DNA from: CAG-390 sp003523225
Lineage (GTDB): Bacteria; Bacillota; Clostridia; Oscillospirales; CAG-272
Assembly (NCBI GenBank): GCA_902461815.1
Contig: CABPZE010000001.1
Location: 327,442-391,441, forward strand
Direction of reading: 5' to 3'
DNA length: 64,000 nt
Shown one piece after another: positions 38,287-47,133 of this stretch. The notes below the pieces were generated by a model. It was not told where the DNA came from. It worked only from the letters and a program-made list of their open reading frames with translations, and did not search any database. Each line of letters opens with the position of its first letter. The first letter of the stretch is position 1. The translations under genes were made by a program, and so were the position numbers.

Positions 38287-39357
38287 TTATTCCTTATCAT
38301 TTTTATGTCCGTCGGTGCCGTCAGCGTTCGGTGCATCCTCGACGCGAGCCACATCCCGCCCGAGCGGATTTTTTGACATTGCATTTTCAACATCGCTGTC
38401 AACAACGTGGGTGTATATCTGAGTGGTGTTAAGCTGCTCATGCCCCAATATTTCCTTAAGGACACGGACATCCACTCCGCCCTCACGGTACATAAGCGTC
38501 GCCGCAGTATGCCGCAGCTTATGTACCGAATAGTGCTTTGACCCCAGACCTGCGCGCTCAAGATATTTGTTGACAGTCCACTCGACCGACTTGGGGCTTA
38601 TACGCCTGCCCTCACGGCTGAGAAAAAGCGCATTTGAATCAGCAGGAGTTTTGGGCTTGACCGTGCCGCGAGTCCGTTCATCGAGGTAATCGCCAAGCGC
38701 GGCTCTGCAAGCCTCATTGAGGTAAATAATACGTTCCTTATTTCCCTTTCCGACTATACGAACAGTACGCAGATAACGGTCAATATCATCAAAATCAATT
38801 CCGCAAAGCTCGGAAAGACGTAATCCGCAATTCAGAAAAAGAGTTATCATGGCAAAGTCGCGTCGGCGGAATGCTGAGGTCGTATCCGTTCTCACCGTTT
38901 CAAGCAGAAGGCGCGATTCCTCAAGCGTCAGAAATTTCGGCAATGACTTCCGCTTGTTCGGCGCGTCGATTGCGGCAGTCGGGTCATTTTCAAGCAACTG
39001 CCGTTTTGAGACGAGATACTTGAACAGACTCTTGATAGCAGTCAGTTTGCGCGCACGCGCTGCACTTTTGTTTCCGCGTTCGCGGTCGGTGTAAAATAAA
39101 AAATCGTAAATATCAGTGCTTTGGATGCCGCGCAGGAACTCAACATCAACACCGCTGATGTCGATAGAGGTAAATTCCTCACTGTGCGGATCTGGAACGT
39201 TGCCCTGCCCCTTGGCAATAAGAAAGCGAAAGAATGTGCGCAGGTCAAGCATATATTCATTAACCGTCCGAGGTGAGCGCCCCTGAATAACCAGCTTGTA
39301 TCCGGCAAATTCCCGCAATATCTGAGAATATTCCTCCGGATTATATTGTGTCGCCAT
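38287..39357 (-). CDS. Tyrosine recombinase (XerC/XerD-like)
   Basis: A 356-residue site-specific recombinase. An N-terminal SAM-like core-binding domain (SPRTVNEYMLDLRTFFRFL) is followed by the catalytic domain with Arg in NCGLRLSELCG, HxxR in HKLRHTAATLM, His in LGHEQLNTT and the nucleophile Tyr in QIYTHV. The Xer-like length and its core-gene neighbours suggest chromosome-dimer resolution, not an element integrase. The MutS-like gene follows within five bases. Confidence 0.88.
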   Translation of the reverse strand: MATQYNPEEYSQILREFAGYKLVIQGRSPRTVNEYMLDLRTFFRFLIAKGQGNVPDPHSEEFTSIDISGVDVEFLRGIQSTDIYDFLFYTDRERGNKSAARARKLTAIKSLFKYLVSKRQLLENDPTAAIDAPNKRKSLPKFLTLEESRLLLETVRTDTTSAFRRRDFAMITLFLNCGLRLSELCGIDFDDIDRYLRTVRIVGKGNKERIIYLNEACRAALGDYLDERTRGTVKPKTPADSNALFLSREGRRISPKSVEWTVNKYLERAGLGSKHYSVHKLRHTAATLMYREGGVDVRVLKEILGHEQLNTTQIYTHVVDSDVENAMSKNPLGRDVARVEDAPNADGTDGHKNDKE

Positions 39358-39473
39358 ACACCATGCGTCCCTTTCGACTGAAAAATATAAACTTAATAAT
39401 AATAATTTTAATCATTTTACACAGTGCATCTGGTGCTTTTATTGTATAAAGTGTAAACTTTCCGATTTGGATA

Positions 39474-39502
39474 TTGAAAACAAACGTGTTTTTATATATA
39501 AT
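39474..39502 (+). promoter_or_regulatory. Promoter of the membrane protein-HAD operon
   Basis: TTGAAA (39474-39479), 17 bases, TATAAT (39497-39502), about 60 bases before the start at 39562. Confidence 0.82.
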
Positions 39503-39561
39503 TAAAGAAATTGAAGACCCGTCTTCAATACGTCAATCCGTCAATCTACGAGGTTTCGCTC

Positions 39562-40164
39562 ATGAGTTTTCTGAAAAAATATTCTTACAACATCGTCAAG
39601 CTGCTTATCAACCAAATTGCAATTTCAATTTTCGGCAACGTGCTTGCCATCGCGTGCGGAATGGCGCAGTATGAGCAACTCAAGCTGATAACAAGTATAT
39701 TTGCGATCCTGTTTTATATGTTTCTTAACTATTCCGCAGTATGGGATCTTGGATTCCGTGAGCTGCCCGGTATTGAGGCGGGGCGCAATCCGCGCCGTCC
39801 TCTCGCAGGTCTTTATATGGCGCTTGTCGCGGCTATACCGAATTTCCTGCTCGCCATTCTCGTCATGCTGGGTAATCTGCTATGCGATATAAAGTTCTTC
39901 TCCACCGTCGGCGCAGTAGCGGGAATGATAGCTATCTGGGTTGAAGGAATGTACACAGGTATTCTTTCCTTCATTAAGATCTCCGGAATGCCCGCCAATT
40001 CGTATTGGATCTCCTATTTTATAATAATCATCCCCGGTCTGATTGCAGGCTGGCTCGGCTACTACTTCGGCATACGCGGATTCCACCTGACCCGAATACT
40101 TATTGCCGACACGCCCGAAGATGTGGAGAAAAAAAGAGAGGAAAAGAACAGTCACCGCAACTGA
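39562..40164 (+). CDS. Multi-pass membrane protein, function unknown
   Basis: A 200-residue protein with about five or six hydrophobic segments and a basic, charged C-terminal tail (EKKREEKNSHRN). No family is recognised with confidence. The ATG at 39562 has GAGG nine bases upstream and gives MSFLKKYSYN; an upstream in-frame ATG at 39511 lacks a site. It is followed after 14 bases by a HAD phosphatase gene. Confidence 0.72.
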   Translation: MSFLKKYSYNIVKLLINQIAISIFGNVLAIACGMAQYEQLKLITSIFAILFYMFLNYSAVWDLGFRELPGIEAGRNPRRPLAGLYMALVAAIPNFLLAILVMLGNLLCDIKFFSTVGAVAGMIAIWVEGMYTGILSFIKISGMPANSYWISYFIIIIPGLIAGWLGYYFGIRGFHLTRILIADTPEDVEKKREEKNSHRN

Positions 40165-40178
40165 TAAGACAACCAAAG

Positions 40179-40799
40179 ATGTACGACAATATTATTTATG
40201 ATTTTGACGGCACTGTTGCCGATTCATATCCGTATTTCACTCAAGCGATGCAGTTAACACTGCGGCATTACGGCATGGACGATTCCTACGATTCGGTGCT
40301 TACTCAGCTGAAAATATCCGTAAGACACGCTTTTCGTTACTACGCATTTGAGAACAAAGCCGAAGCGAAACTTATGATGTACAACTTTTATCACGAGCTT
40401 GCGCGTGATAATGAAACACCGGTTGCGGGTGCTGCCGAAGCTCTGAGATTTGCATCAAGCGTCGGAAAAAGGAACTATCTTTACACTCACTCCGATGAAT
40501 TTCCCAAGCTCCTGCTTGAAAAATGGGGGCTGCTGAATGAATTCACATTCATAATTGACAGCACATTCGGATTTCCGAGCAAGCCCGCTCCTGACGCGCT
40601 CAATTACCTTTGCGAACGTTTTTCGCTTGACAAGGATCGCTCCTTAATGGTAGGCGACCGTGATATTGACGTGCTTTCCGGAATAAATGCGGGTATGCAC
40701 GGATGTCTGTTCGACGAAGGTCATTTTTATGATGATTTCAAGTGCGAGCATATGATCAGACATCTCTGCGAGCTCCCGTCGATCATCGGTGAAAATTGA
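40179..40799 (+). CDS. HAD phosphatase, phosphoglycolate phosphatase-like
   Basis: A 206-residue HAD hydrolase: motif I IIYDFDGTVADS, motif II YTHS, motif III lysine in FPSKPAPD and motif IV MVGDRDIDVLSG. The helical cap domain type matches phosphoglycolate and beta-phosphoglucomutase-like enzymes. The ATG at 40179 starts MYDNIIYDFDG; an earlier in-frame start would add a non-homologous extension. Its ribosome binding site is weak, so coupling to the gene upstream is likely. Confidence 0.85.
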   Translation: MYDNIIYDFDGTVADSYPYFTQAMQLTLRHYGMDDSYDSVLTQLKISVRHAFRYYAFENKAEAKLMMYNFYHELARDNETPVAGAAEALRFASSVGKRNYLYTHSDEFPKLLLEKWGLLNEFTFIIDSTFGFPSKPAPDALNYLCERFSLDKDRSLMVGDRDIDVLSGINAGMHGCLFDEGHFYDDFKCEHMIRHLCELPSIIGEN

Positions 40800-40807
40800 T
40801 GAAAGCA

Positions 40808-40845
40808 ATCAGGGCTGCTGCGTTTGCGGCAGCCCTGATATTTTT
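40808..40845. terminator. Terminator after the HAD gene
   Basis: ATCAGGGCTGC and GCAGCCCTGAT form a perfect 11-bp stem, followed by ATTTTTT on the plus strand. It lies between convergent genes. Confidence 0.88.
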
Positions 40846-42260
40846 TACTGTGCCTTTGCCGCTGCGTATGTGTCGGCAATGAATTTTTCAAACTTCGGAA
40901 GAACCAGCTTATGCCCGTCAAGATTCAGATGGCTTACGTCAGTTGCTGTCATGGAATATTTGGCACGGAACGTGGAGCTTGTCATATCAACTCCCGAAAC
41001 CGCAGGATCGGCAGCATTGAAGCAAGGGACATTTTTAAGTGAGCATATCTCAAGCATAGCGTCAGAATAAGAGGAAACTGTTTTTCCTATTCCGTTGGTC
41101 CCCGATACCTTCCACGGGGTAACGCAGATAAGCACCGCGTTCGGATACTTTTGACGCAGACCGTCAATAATAACGTTCAGCGCCCCCTTGAAGGTCTTGG
41201 TGCTCGTGTCGGTGTTTTCACCGATAGGCACTTTCTTGTTGTAATCGTTTTTGCCGCCCTCAAGCACAACAATATCGGGATTGTTATCCGACATCTGCTT
41301 GTAGCGCACTACCATAGGATTGTTAGTGGTAACATAATCGGAAATGGTCGAACCGTTTTTACCGTAGTTCGTGTAATTCATTTCGTAGATCTGTCCCATC
41401 AGTGCAGGCCAGACATAGTCGGGGTTAAGTCCGTTTCCGGCAAAATAGCTGTCGCCTATAAAGTTGACTGTCAGTCCCTTAAGCGCAGGATACTGGATTG
41501 CGCTTTTAGCGTCGGCAATATACTTATCAAATGCTATCTTTTCATTTTCAGAAATCGAGACAGTACCCTGCTCGCCGGTGAACTCCACATAAACCGTAGG
41601 ATATTCCGCAGGAGTAAAGCTTGAGCTCTGTCCCGAACGGTAGCAAAGACGGATATTCTCCTCGTCCTTGGAGGTGACGTATGTATAAACCATTCCCTTG
41701 CCGTCCGCGGTCTTTTTGGCAATTTCGTTTTCGGCAGTTCCCGCACCTGCAAAGTTTGCGCCCGCTTCGTCAAGCACCCACTCGCCGTTCTCAAACTTCC
41801 ACGATGAAATTACATATGCCGCGGCAGAGGCAAATCCGGTGTCTCCGTTGGAGTTGGTGTTGTCGTCTGTGAAGGTGATCTTGGTGCCTGCCTTGGAAAT
41901 ATTGATAACATCGGTGTATGAATACGAACCGCCGTTCGGCTTTATTTTATTGACATAACCCTGTGAGTTGGAAGACGATCCGACATATCCGAAATTCCAC
42001 TTGACTTCGACCGTAGCAGGTTCGGGAGATGTAGTTGTTTCGGGAGCCTGCGTAGTCTCCTCTTTGGTGGTAGCAGGAGCATCAGTGGTCTCCGGGGATT
42101 CAGGCACGGTAGTGTCAGCGGTTGTATCGCCGTCAGCCGGAGCGTTGGTCGTAATATCAGCCGAAGTATTATCTCCTACTGTCTGCGTGTTGCTGCACGC
42201 GGCAAGCGTTACGAGCATCAATGCAGCAACAAGGGATGCAATTATTCTTTTGAATTTCAT
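40845..42260 (-). CDS. SGNH/GDSL-hydrolase lipoprotein
   Basis: A 471-residue lipoprotein: signal peptide ending in lipobox LAAC at residue ~22, then a Thr/Glu/Asp/Ala-rich stalk of ~60 residues, a beta-rich middle region and a C-terminal SGNH hydrolase. The catalytic Ser is in NFIGDSYFAG, the Gly region in NYGKNGSTIS, the Asn in VLEGGKNDYN, and the terminal Asp-x-x-His is TDVSHLNLDGHK. It probably deacylates a cell-surface or dietary polysaccharide, substrate unknown. It is downstream of a cytidylate kinase-like gene by 26 bases. Confidence 0.85.
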   Translation of the reverse strand: MKFKRIIASLVAALMLVTLAACSNTQTVGDNTSADITTNAPADGDTTADTTVPESPETTDAPATTKEETTQAPETTTSPEPATVEVKWNFGYVGSSSNSQGYVNKIKPNGGSYSYTDVINISKAGTKITFTDDNTNSNGDTGFASAAAYVISSWKFENGEWVLDEAGANFAGAGTAENEIAKKTADGKGMVYTYVTSKDEENIRLCYRSGQSSSFTPAEYPTVYVEFTGEQGTVSISENEKIAFDKYIADAKSAIQYPALKGLTVNFIGDSYFAGNGLNPDYVWPALMGQIYEMNYTNYGKNGSTISDYVTTNNPMVVRYKQMSDNNPDIVVLEGGKNDYNKKVPIGENTDTSTKTFKGALNVIIDGLRQKYPNAVLICVTPWKVSGTNGIGKTVSSYSDAMLEICSLKNVPCFNAADPAVSGVDMTSSTFRAKYSMTATDVSHLNLDGHKLVLPKFEKFIADTYAAAKAQ

Positions 42261-42286
42261 TTTTTTGCCTTTCTGTACAATATAAT

Positions 42287-42916
42287 TTATTTTTGTTTTT
42301 CGCGGTATATATCGGCAAGCGCTCTTGCGGTGCCTTCTATACCGAGAAAAGAGCTGTCAATTAGCATGTTGTAGTTATCGGGACTTCCCCACTTACGTCC
42401 GGTATAATAGTTATAATAGTTGATACGACGTTTATCGCTGCGCGATATCAGCTCGCGCGCTTCCTTTTCGTTTTTTGCCTGACCGCTCTCAATAACACGT
42501 TTTATTTTTTCCTCAAGCGGAGCATAAATAAATATAGAAAATCTGTTGGGATTTGAGCGCAGAACATAATCAGAACAGCGTCCGATTATTATACAAGGAC
42601 TCTCTGCGGCAAGCTCACGTATTATTTCGGACTGAGTGATAAACAGCTTGTCGTTGATGGGAACATTCATATCAACGGATGCAGCACCGTAGTATGACGA
42701 ACCAAGCGCAAGAGTATAAAGCAGGCTGTTTGTTGCCTTTTCGTCAGCGTGATGCAGTATCTCGCTTGACATACCGCTTTTCTGCGCCGCCATAGTAATA
42801 AGCTCTTTGTCATATGACTTTATGCCGAGGAGCGCTGCAAGACGCATACCTATTTCACGCCCGCCACTGCCGAATTGACGCGCAATTGTAATTACCGTAT
42901 TGGTGCTGTCAGACAT
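42287..42916 (-). CDS. Cytidylate kinase-like protein
   Basis: A 209-residue P-loop protein of the cytidylate-kinase-like family common in Clostridia. The P-loop is ITIARQFGSGGREIGMRLA (residues ~8-26), followed by YDKELITMAAQKSG, and CIIIGRCSDYVLRSNPN. The P-loop lacks the usual Lys-Ser/Thr of GKS, typical of this family whose substrate is unproven. The ATG at 42916 has GAGG eight bases upstream; the in-frame GTG at 42925 is less likely. Confidence 0.83.
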   Translation of the reverse strand: MSDSTNTVITIARQFGSGGREIGMRLAALLGIKSYDKELITMAAQKSGMSSEILHHADEKATNSLLYTLALGSSYYGAASVDMNVPINDKLFITQSEIIRELAAESPCIIIGRCSDYVLRSNPNRFSIFIYAPLEEKIKRVIESGQAKNEKEARELISRSDKRRINYYNYYTGRKWGSPDNYNMLIDSSFLGIEGTARALADIYREKQK

Positions 42917-43053
42917 ACATATCACCTCAAATCATCCGTAAATATTTTTTCACACTTACATTATACCACATACCTGCCTTTTTTGCAATACCGAATTGAC
43001 ATCTCTTGCGCGGATAAATAATTCAATGGGTGGCTGACATTCGATATTTTCAC

Positions 43054-43082
43054 TTGACCGTTCTGCTGTTTAGTGATATACT
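43054..43082 (+). promoter_or_regulatory. Promoter of polA
   Basis: TTGACC (43054-43059), 17 bases, TATACT (43077-43082), about 30 bases before the start codon. Confidence 0.83.
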
Positions 43083-43112
43083 TAATGTAATAAAATTTCT
43101 GAGGAAAACACA

Positions 43113-45644
43113 ATGAAAACTCTACTTGCCGTTGACGGCAACAGTATTCTGAACCGAGCCTTTTACGGTATAAGACCGCTTACAACGCGCGACGGGCTTC
43201 CCACCAACGCGCTTTACGGAATGTCAAATATGCTGATGCGACAGATACAGGATCTTTCTCCTGACATGTGTGCGGTCGCCTTTGACCTCAAAGCCCCAAC
43301 ATTCCGCCACCAAAAATACGATTCGTACAAGTCGGGCAGAAAGCCCATGCCGGAGGAGCTTGCCGCTCAGCTTCCCATAGCGCACGAGCTGTGCGAGGCA
43401 TTGGGCTTTTCGGTGCTTGAAGCCGAAGGATACGAGGCGGACGATATACTAGGCACTCTTGCAGCAATGGGAGAGATTGACGGTGATACACAGGTATTTA
43501 TTTTTACCGGAGACCGCGACTCCCTGCAGCTGATAAGCAGCCGCACATCGGTGATTCTTGCAACAATTAAAGAAAACATACTGTTTGACCGGGAAAGATT
43601 TTTTGAGGAATACGGCGTTTGGCCGGATGTATTTGTCGATGTTAAAGCAATAATGGGAGACTCCTCCGACAATATACCGGGAGTTCCCGGTATAGGCGAG
43701 AAGGGTGCGCTGAAGCTGATTGCCCAGTTCGGCTCGCTTGACGGCGTATATTCCGGATTTTCCGCTCCAGGCAGTGGCGTTACACCGTCTGTCGCCGCAA
43801 AGCTTGAAGCCGGAAAGCAGTCTGCTTACCTTTCACGCGAGCTTGCTCTGATATACCGCTCGGTTCCGGGTCTGCCTGCACTATCCGGGCTTGGAAACGG
43901 CAAACCGGATCCCGAAAAAGCGCGTCCTTTGTTCACGCGGCTTGAATTTTCAAAGCTGCTTCAGAAGCTCGCACCCGAAGATACTCCGGCTGAGAAAACA
44001 ACCAGCCCCGAAGCGTCCGCAGCCAATGTCAGCGAAGATATTAATGTATTCTTATCTATGCTTGATTCCGCCGCTGTATCAGCAACTGTTCTTGCTTTTG
44101 ACGGCTCGGAATTCCGTATTTTTGACGGCAAGACACTCTGCTCCGTTCCGGCAAGCGCCGAAACCGCCGCCAGGGTCGGAAAGTCCTCCGGGTGGATATG
44201 TCACGACTGCAAATCGATATACGAAAAGCTTGACTGTATTTCGGGAGAAAAATGCTGCCGTGGAGCTGCGTTTGACGTAATGCTTGCGGAATATGTACTG
44301 AATCCGCAGGGTAAATTCGACCTTGACTCCCTGAAAACACAGTACAAAAAAGACGGCGCATCGGCAAGCGACGTCGAAACGGTATTCGGAATGTATCCCA
44401 TCCTGAAAGTAAAGTTAGCGGATACTCACTCCGAAAAGCTGTTTTACGACATTGAAATGCCGCTCGCAGCCGTGCTTGCCGACATGGAGGAGGAAGGCTT
44501 TCTTGTTGACCGCGCAGGACTCGCCGAATACGGTAAGCTCCTTTCAGCTAAATCCGACGCACTGGCTTCCACAATATGCTCGGAAGCAGGGGTGGATTTC
44601 AACATAAACTCCCCAAAACAGCTCGGAGAGGTCTTGTTTGAAAAGCTGGGTCTGCCCGGAGCCAAGAAAACGAAAACCGGATATTCCACCAACGCCGACA
44701 TACTTGAAAAATTAGCTCCTGACTATGAGATCGTGCGCAATGTGCTTGAATACCGAAAGCTTACAAAGCTGTACAGCACGTATGTGGTGGGACTTCTGAA
44801 GGTCGCTGACGATGACGGCAGAATACACACTCAGTTCAAACAGACCGGAACTGCCACCGGACGGCTTTCATCCGCAGAGCCTAATCTTCAGAATATACCG
44901 ATAAGGACAGAGGAAGGCAGAGAGTTGCGCAAATATTTCATCGCCTCTCCAGGGCGCGTGCTCATCGACGCGGACTATTCCCAGATCGAGCTGAGGCTTT
45001 TGGCTCATATATCGGGGGATGAAAATCTTATCTCCGCCTTCAGAAGCGGCATGGACATTCACACCTCCACAGCAGCAACAGTTTTCGGCGTTTCACCTGA
45101 AAATGTCACTCCGGAGCTGCGCAAGCGCGCCAAAGCGGTGAATTTCGGTATAATTTACGGAATAGGGGATTTCTCCCTCGCCGGAGATCTCGGTATTCCC
45201 GTAAAGCAGGCGCGCGCATATATCAACAGCTATCTTGCCTCCTATCCTGAGGTAAACGCGTACCTCAAGGACATCATAGCCGAAGCGCGTGCGCGCGGAT
45301 ATGTCACCACACTGTTCGGCAGGCGCAGATACATCCCGGAAATTTCTGGACACAACGCGGTACAACGCAAATTCGGTGAGCGCGTTGCCATGAACAGCCC
45401 GATCCAGGGCAGTGCGGCGGATATCGTAAAGCTTGCAATGCTCGGCGTCAGCCGCAAATTGAACGAAGAAGGACTTGACGCCAGGCTGATACTTCAGGTA
45501 CACGATGAACTTATCGTCGAGGCGTCGGAAAAGGACGCTGAACGCGCCGCAGAGATTTTGCGCGAGCAGATGGAGGGCGCGGTGGAGCTTTCAGTTCCGC
45601 TTACCGTTGACCTCAGCACCGGCAAACGCTGGTACGGAATGTAA
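43113..45644 (+). CDS. polA: DNA polymerase I
   Basis: Repair and primer-removal DNA polymerase of 843 residues. The N-terminal 5'-3' exonuclease (residues 1-290) carries AVDGNSILNRAFYGI, EADDILGTLA, FTGDRDSLQLI and MGDSSDNIPGVPGIG. The middle 3'-5' exonuclease region (~300-440) lacks the DxE/DxxxD acidic residues, as in Bacillus-type PolA. The polymerase has motif A DADYSQIELRLLAHISG, motif B RKRAKAVNFGIIYG and motif C LQVHDELIVE. GAGG precedes the ATG, and a strong terminator follows. Confidence 0.96.
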   Translation: MKTLLAVDGNSILNRAFYGIRPLTTRDGLPTNALYGMSNMLMRQIQDLSPDMCAVAFDLKAPTFRHQKYDSYKSGRKPMPEELAAQLPIAHELCEALGFSVLEAEGYEADDILGTLAAMGEIDGDTQVFIFTGDRDSLQLISSRTSVILATIKENILFDRERFFEEYGVWPDVFVDVKAIMGDSSDNIPGVPGIGEKGALKLIAQFGSLDGVYSGFSAPGSGVTPSVAAKLEAGKQSAYLSRELALIYRSVPGLPALSGLGNGKPDPEKARPLFTRLEFSKLLQKLAPEDTPAEKTTSPEASAANVSEDINVFLSMLDSAAVSATVLAFDGSEFRIFDGKTLCSVPASAETAARVGKSSGWICHDCKSIYEKLDCISGEKCCRGAAFDVMLAEYVLNPQGKFDLDSLKTQYKKDGASASDVETVFGMYPILKVKLADTHSEKLFYDIEMPLAAVLADMEEEGFLVDRAGLAEYGKLLSAKSDALASTICSEAGVDFNINSPKQLGEVLFEKLGLPGAKKTKTGYSTNADILEKLAPDYEIVRNVLEYRKLTKLYSTYVVGLLKVADDDGRIHTQFKQTGTATGRLSSAEPNLQNIPIRTEEGRELRKYFIASPGRVLIDADYSQIELRLLAHISGDENLISAFRSGMDIHTSTAATVFGVSPENVTPELRKRAKAVNFGIIYGIGDFSLAGDLGIPVKQARAYINSYLASYPEVNAYLKDIIAEARARGYVTTLFGRRRYIPEISGHNAVQRKFGERVAMNSPIQGSAADIVKLAMLGVSRKLNEEGLDARLILQVHDELIVEASEKDAERAAEILREQMEGAVELSVPLTVDLSTGKRWYGM

Positions 45645-45664
45645 TCAAATATATTATAAAAAAC

Positions 45665-45705
45665 ATACAGGCTGCGGGCAAATGTGCCGCAGCCTGTATT
45701 TATAT
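45665..45705. terminator. Bidirectional terminator between polA and the M29 gene
   Basis: ATACAGGCTGCGG and CCGCAGCCTGTAT form a perfect 13-bp stem. On the minus strand it is trailed by GTTTTTT, on the plus strand by TTATATTATATT. Confidence 0.85.
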
Positions 45706-45712
45706 TATATTA

Positions 45713-46939
45713 TCAGAAAGCCCAGTTTCCGTTTCTGAAGATCGCAACAGTGCGTCCGTCGCGGGTCTTGGCGTCAATGTCAAGGTCGGCGGAGCCTATC
45801 ATGAAATCGACGTGGATCATTGAATCATTGATCCCCTTCTCGCGGCATTCCTCAAGCGTGTACTTGTCAAAATCCCTTACGCAGTTGACAAACCCCATAC
45901 CGAGTGCCAGATGGCAGCAGGCGTTTTCGTCAAACAGTGTGTTATAAAAGGTAAGTCCCGAATTCTGAATAGGAGAATCGTAAGGAACGAGCGAGCATTC
46001 GCCAAGGTATGCAGCGCCCTCGTCCATTGAGATCATCTGACGGAGCAGCTCCTCGTTCTTTTCTGCATGAACCTCGACCGCCTTTCCGTTTTCAAATCTC
46101 ACGGAGAAGTTTTCAATAAGCTGTCCCTGATACGAAAGCGGGCGTGTTGCTACCACAGTTCCCTCCGCCTTTCCGCGCATCGGTGAGGTGAATACCTCCT
46201 CGGTAGGCATATTCGGATTATAGTAGACTCCCTGAAGCGAGGTTTCGCCTCCGCCGAGGAAATCAACATCCGGGATAAGTCCCACACGGAAGTCGGTGCC
46301 GTTTGAAGAATGATATATAAGCTCATCTATACCAAGAGAGTTAAGATATCTGCACTTTTCGGCAAGATTTGCGTTATGCTTCTTCCAGTCGTTTATGGGA
46401 TCTTCTCCGTCGGCACGGGAGGTATAAAGGATCGCCTCCCACAGCTTTTCAACCGCCTGATGGCGTGAAAGCTTCGGGAACATCTTCTTTGCCCATTTTT
46501 CACCCGGAACAGCGGCTATCACCCACTGATATCTGTTTTCCATTCTGTCGCGGAAGGGCTTGATGATCGGATATCTCGCCTGTCTTGCCTTGGCGACCTT
46601 CTGCTGATTTACACCGGCAAGTCCGTCGGGATCTTCGGATTCAAGGTAGATCATCGCCGGGAGAACCGTTGCGCGGTGTTCAAGACGCTCGATCTCCCAT
46701 TTTTCGATCGTTGAAAGAGTTTTGATACTGCGGTAGCGGTAGTTGGTCTTCTCCAGCGGCTGGTAACTCCATTCGACAATGACCTTTTTCGCTCCCGCAC
46801 GATAGCATTCCTCGGCTACCATACGTGCAAACTCCGCGGTCTCGACCGAGGAATTGATCATTACCTCCTGACCCTTCTGCACATTTGCGCCGGTAACGGC
46901 TATCAGCTGTGCGTATTTTTTCATAACTGTTTTTTTCAT
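45713..46939 (-). CDS. M29-family aminopeptidase
   Basis: A 408-residue metal aminopeptidase of family M29 (AmpS/PepS/AmpT). The metal-binding residues lie in the C-terminal half: NVFTSPMRG-like EEVFTSPMRGKAEG, GECSLVPYDSP, FDENACCHLALG and HVDFMIGSADLDID. The N-terminal half is a Rossmann-like domain (AVTGANVQKGQEVMI). AAAGG precedes the ATG at 46939; a second in-frame ATG at 46924 is possible. It is a single-gene unit. Confidence 0.9.
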   Translation of the reverse strand: MKKTVMKKYAQLIAVTGANVQKGQEVMINSSVETAEFARMVAEECYRAGAKKVIVEWSYQPLEKTNYRYRSIKTLSTIEKWEIERLEHRATVLPAMIYLESEDPDGLAGVNQQKVAKARQARYPIIKPFRDRMENRYQWVIAAVPGEKWAKKMFPKLSRHQAVEKLWEAILYTSRADGEDPINDWKKHNANLAEKCRYLNSLGIDELIYHSSNGTDFRVGLIPDVDFLGGGETSLQGVYYNPNMPTEEVFTSPMRGKAEGTVVATRPLSYQGQLIENFSVRFENGKAVEVHAEKNEELLRQMISMDEGAAYLGECSLVPYDSPIQNSGLTFYNTLFDENACCHLALGMGFVNCVRDFDKYTLEECREKGINDSMIHVDFMIGSADLDIDAKTRDGRTVAIFRNGNWAF

Positions 46940-47091
46940 AATATAAACTGCCTTTCAGGCGCTTTGCGCCGTAAAATTTTACTGTTTAATATTATATCAA
47001 AAAACCCAACGAATTTCAATCTCCATCATGCATAAATTTAATAAAATTCCAAAATACTTAAGCAATAACCGCAAAAACTCCCCCTTAAGTA

Positions 47092-47128
47092 CACTCGGGA
47101 CTGACACCAAGCGCGTCAGTCCCGAGTG
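47092..47128. terminator. Hairpin after the sigma-factor gene
   Basis: CACTCGGGACTGAC and GTCAGTCCCGAGTG form a perfect 14-bp stem just past the sigma-factor stop. No clear T tract follows, so it may be a weak terminator or protect the message end. Confidence 0.55.
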
Positions 47129-47133
47129 ATTAA

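Noticed and set aside
38287..39357. Integrase of a mobile element
   Set aside because: The neighbours are core-type genes, no flanking repeat or tRNA is visible, and the protein has Xer-like size.
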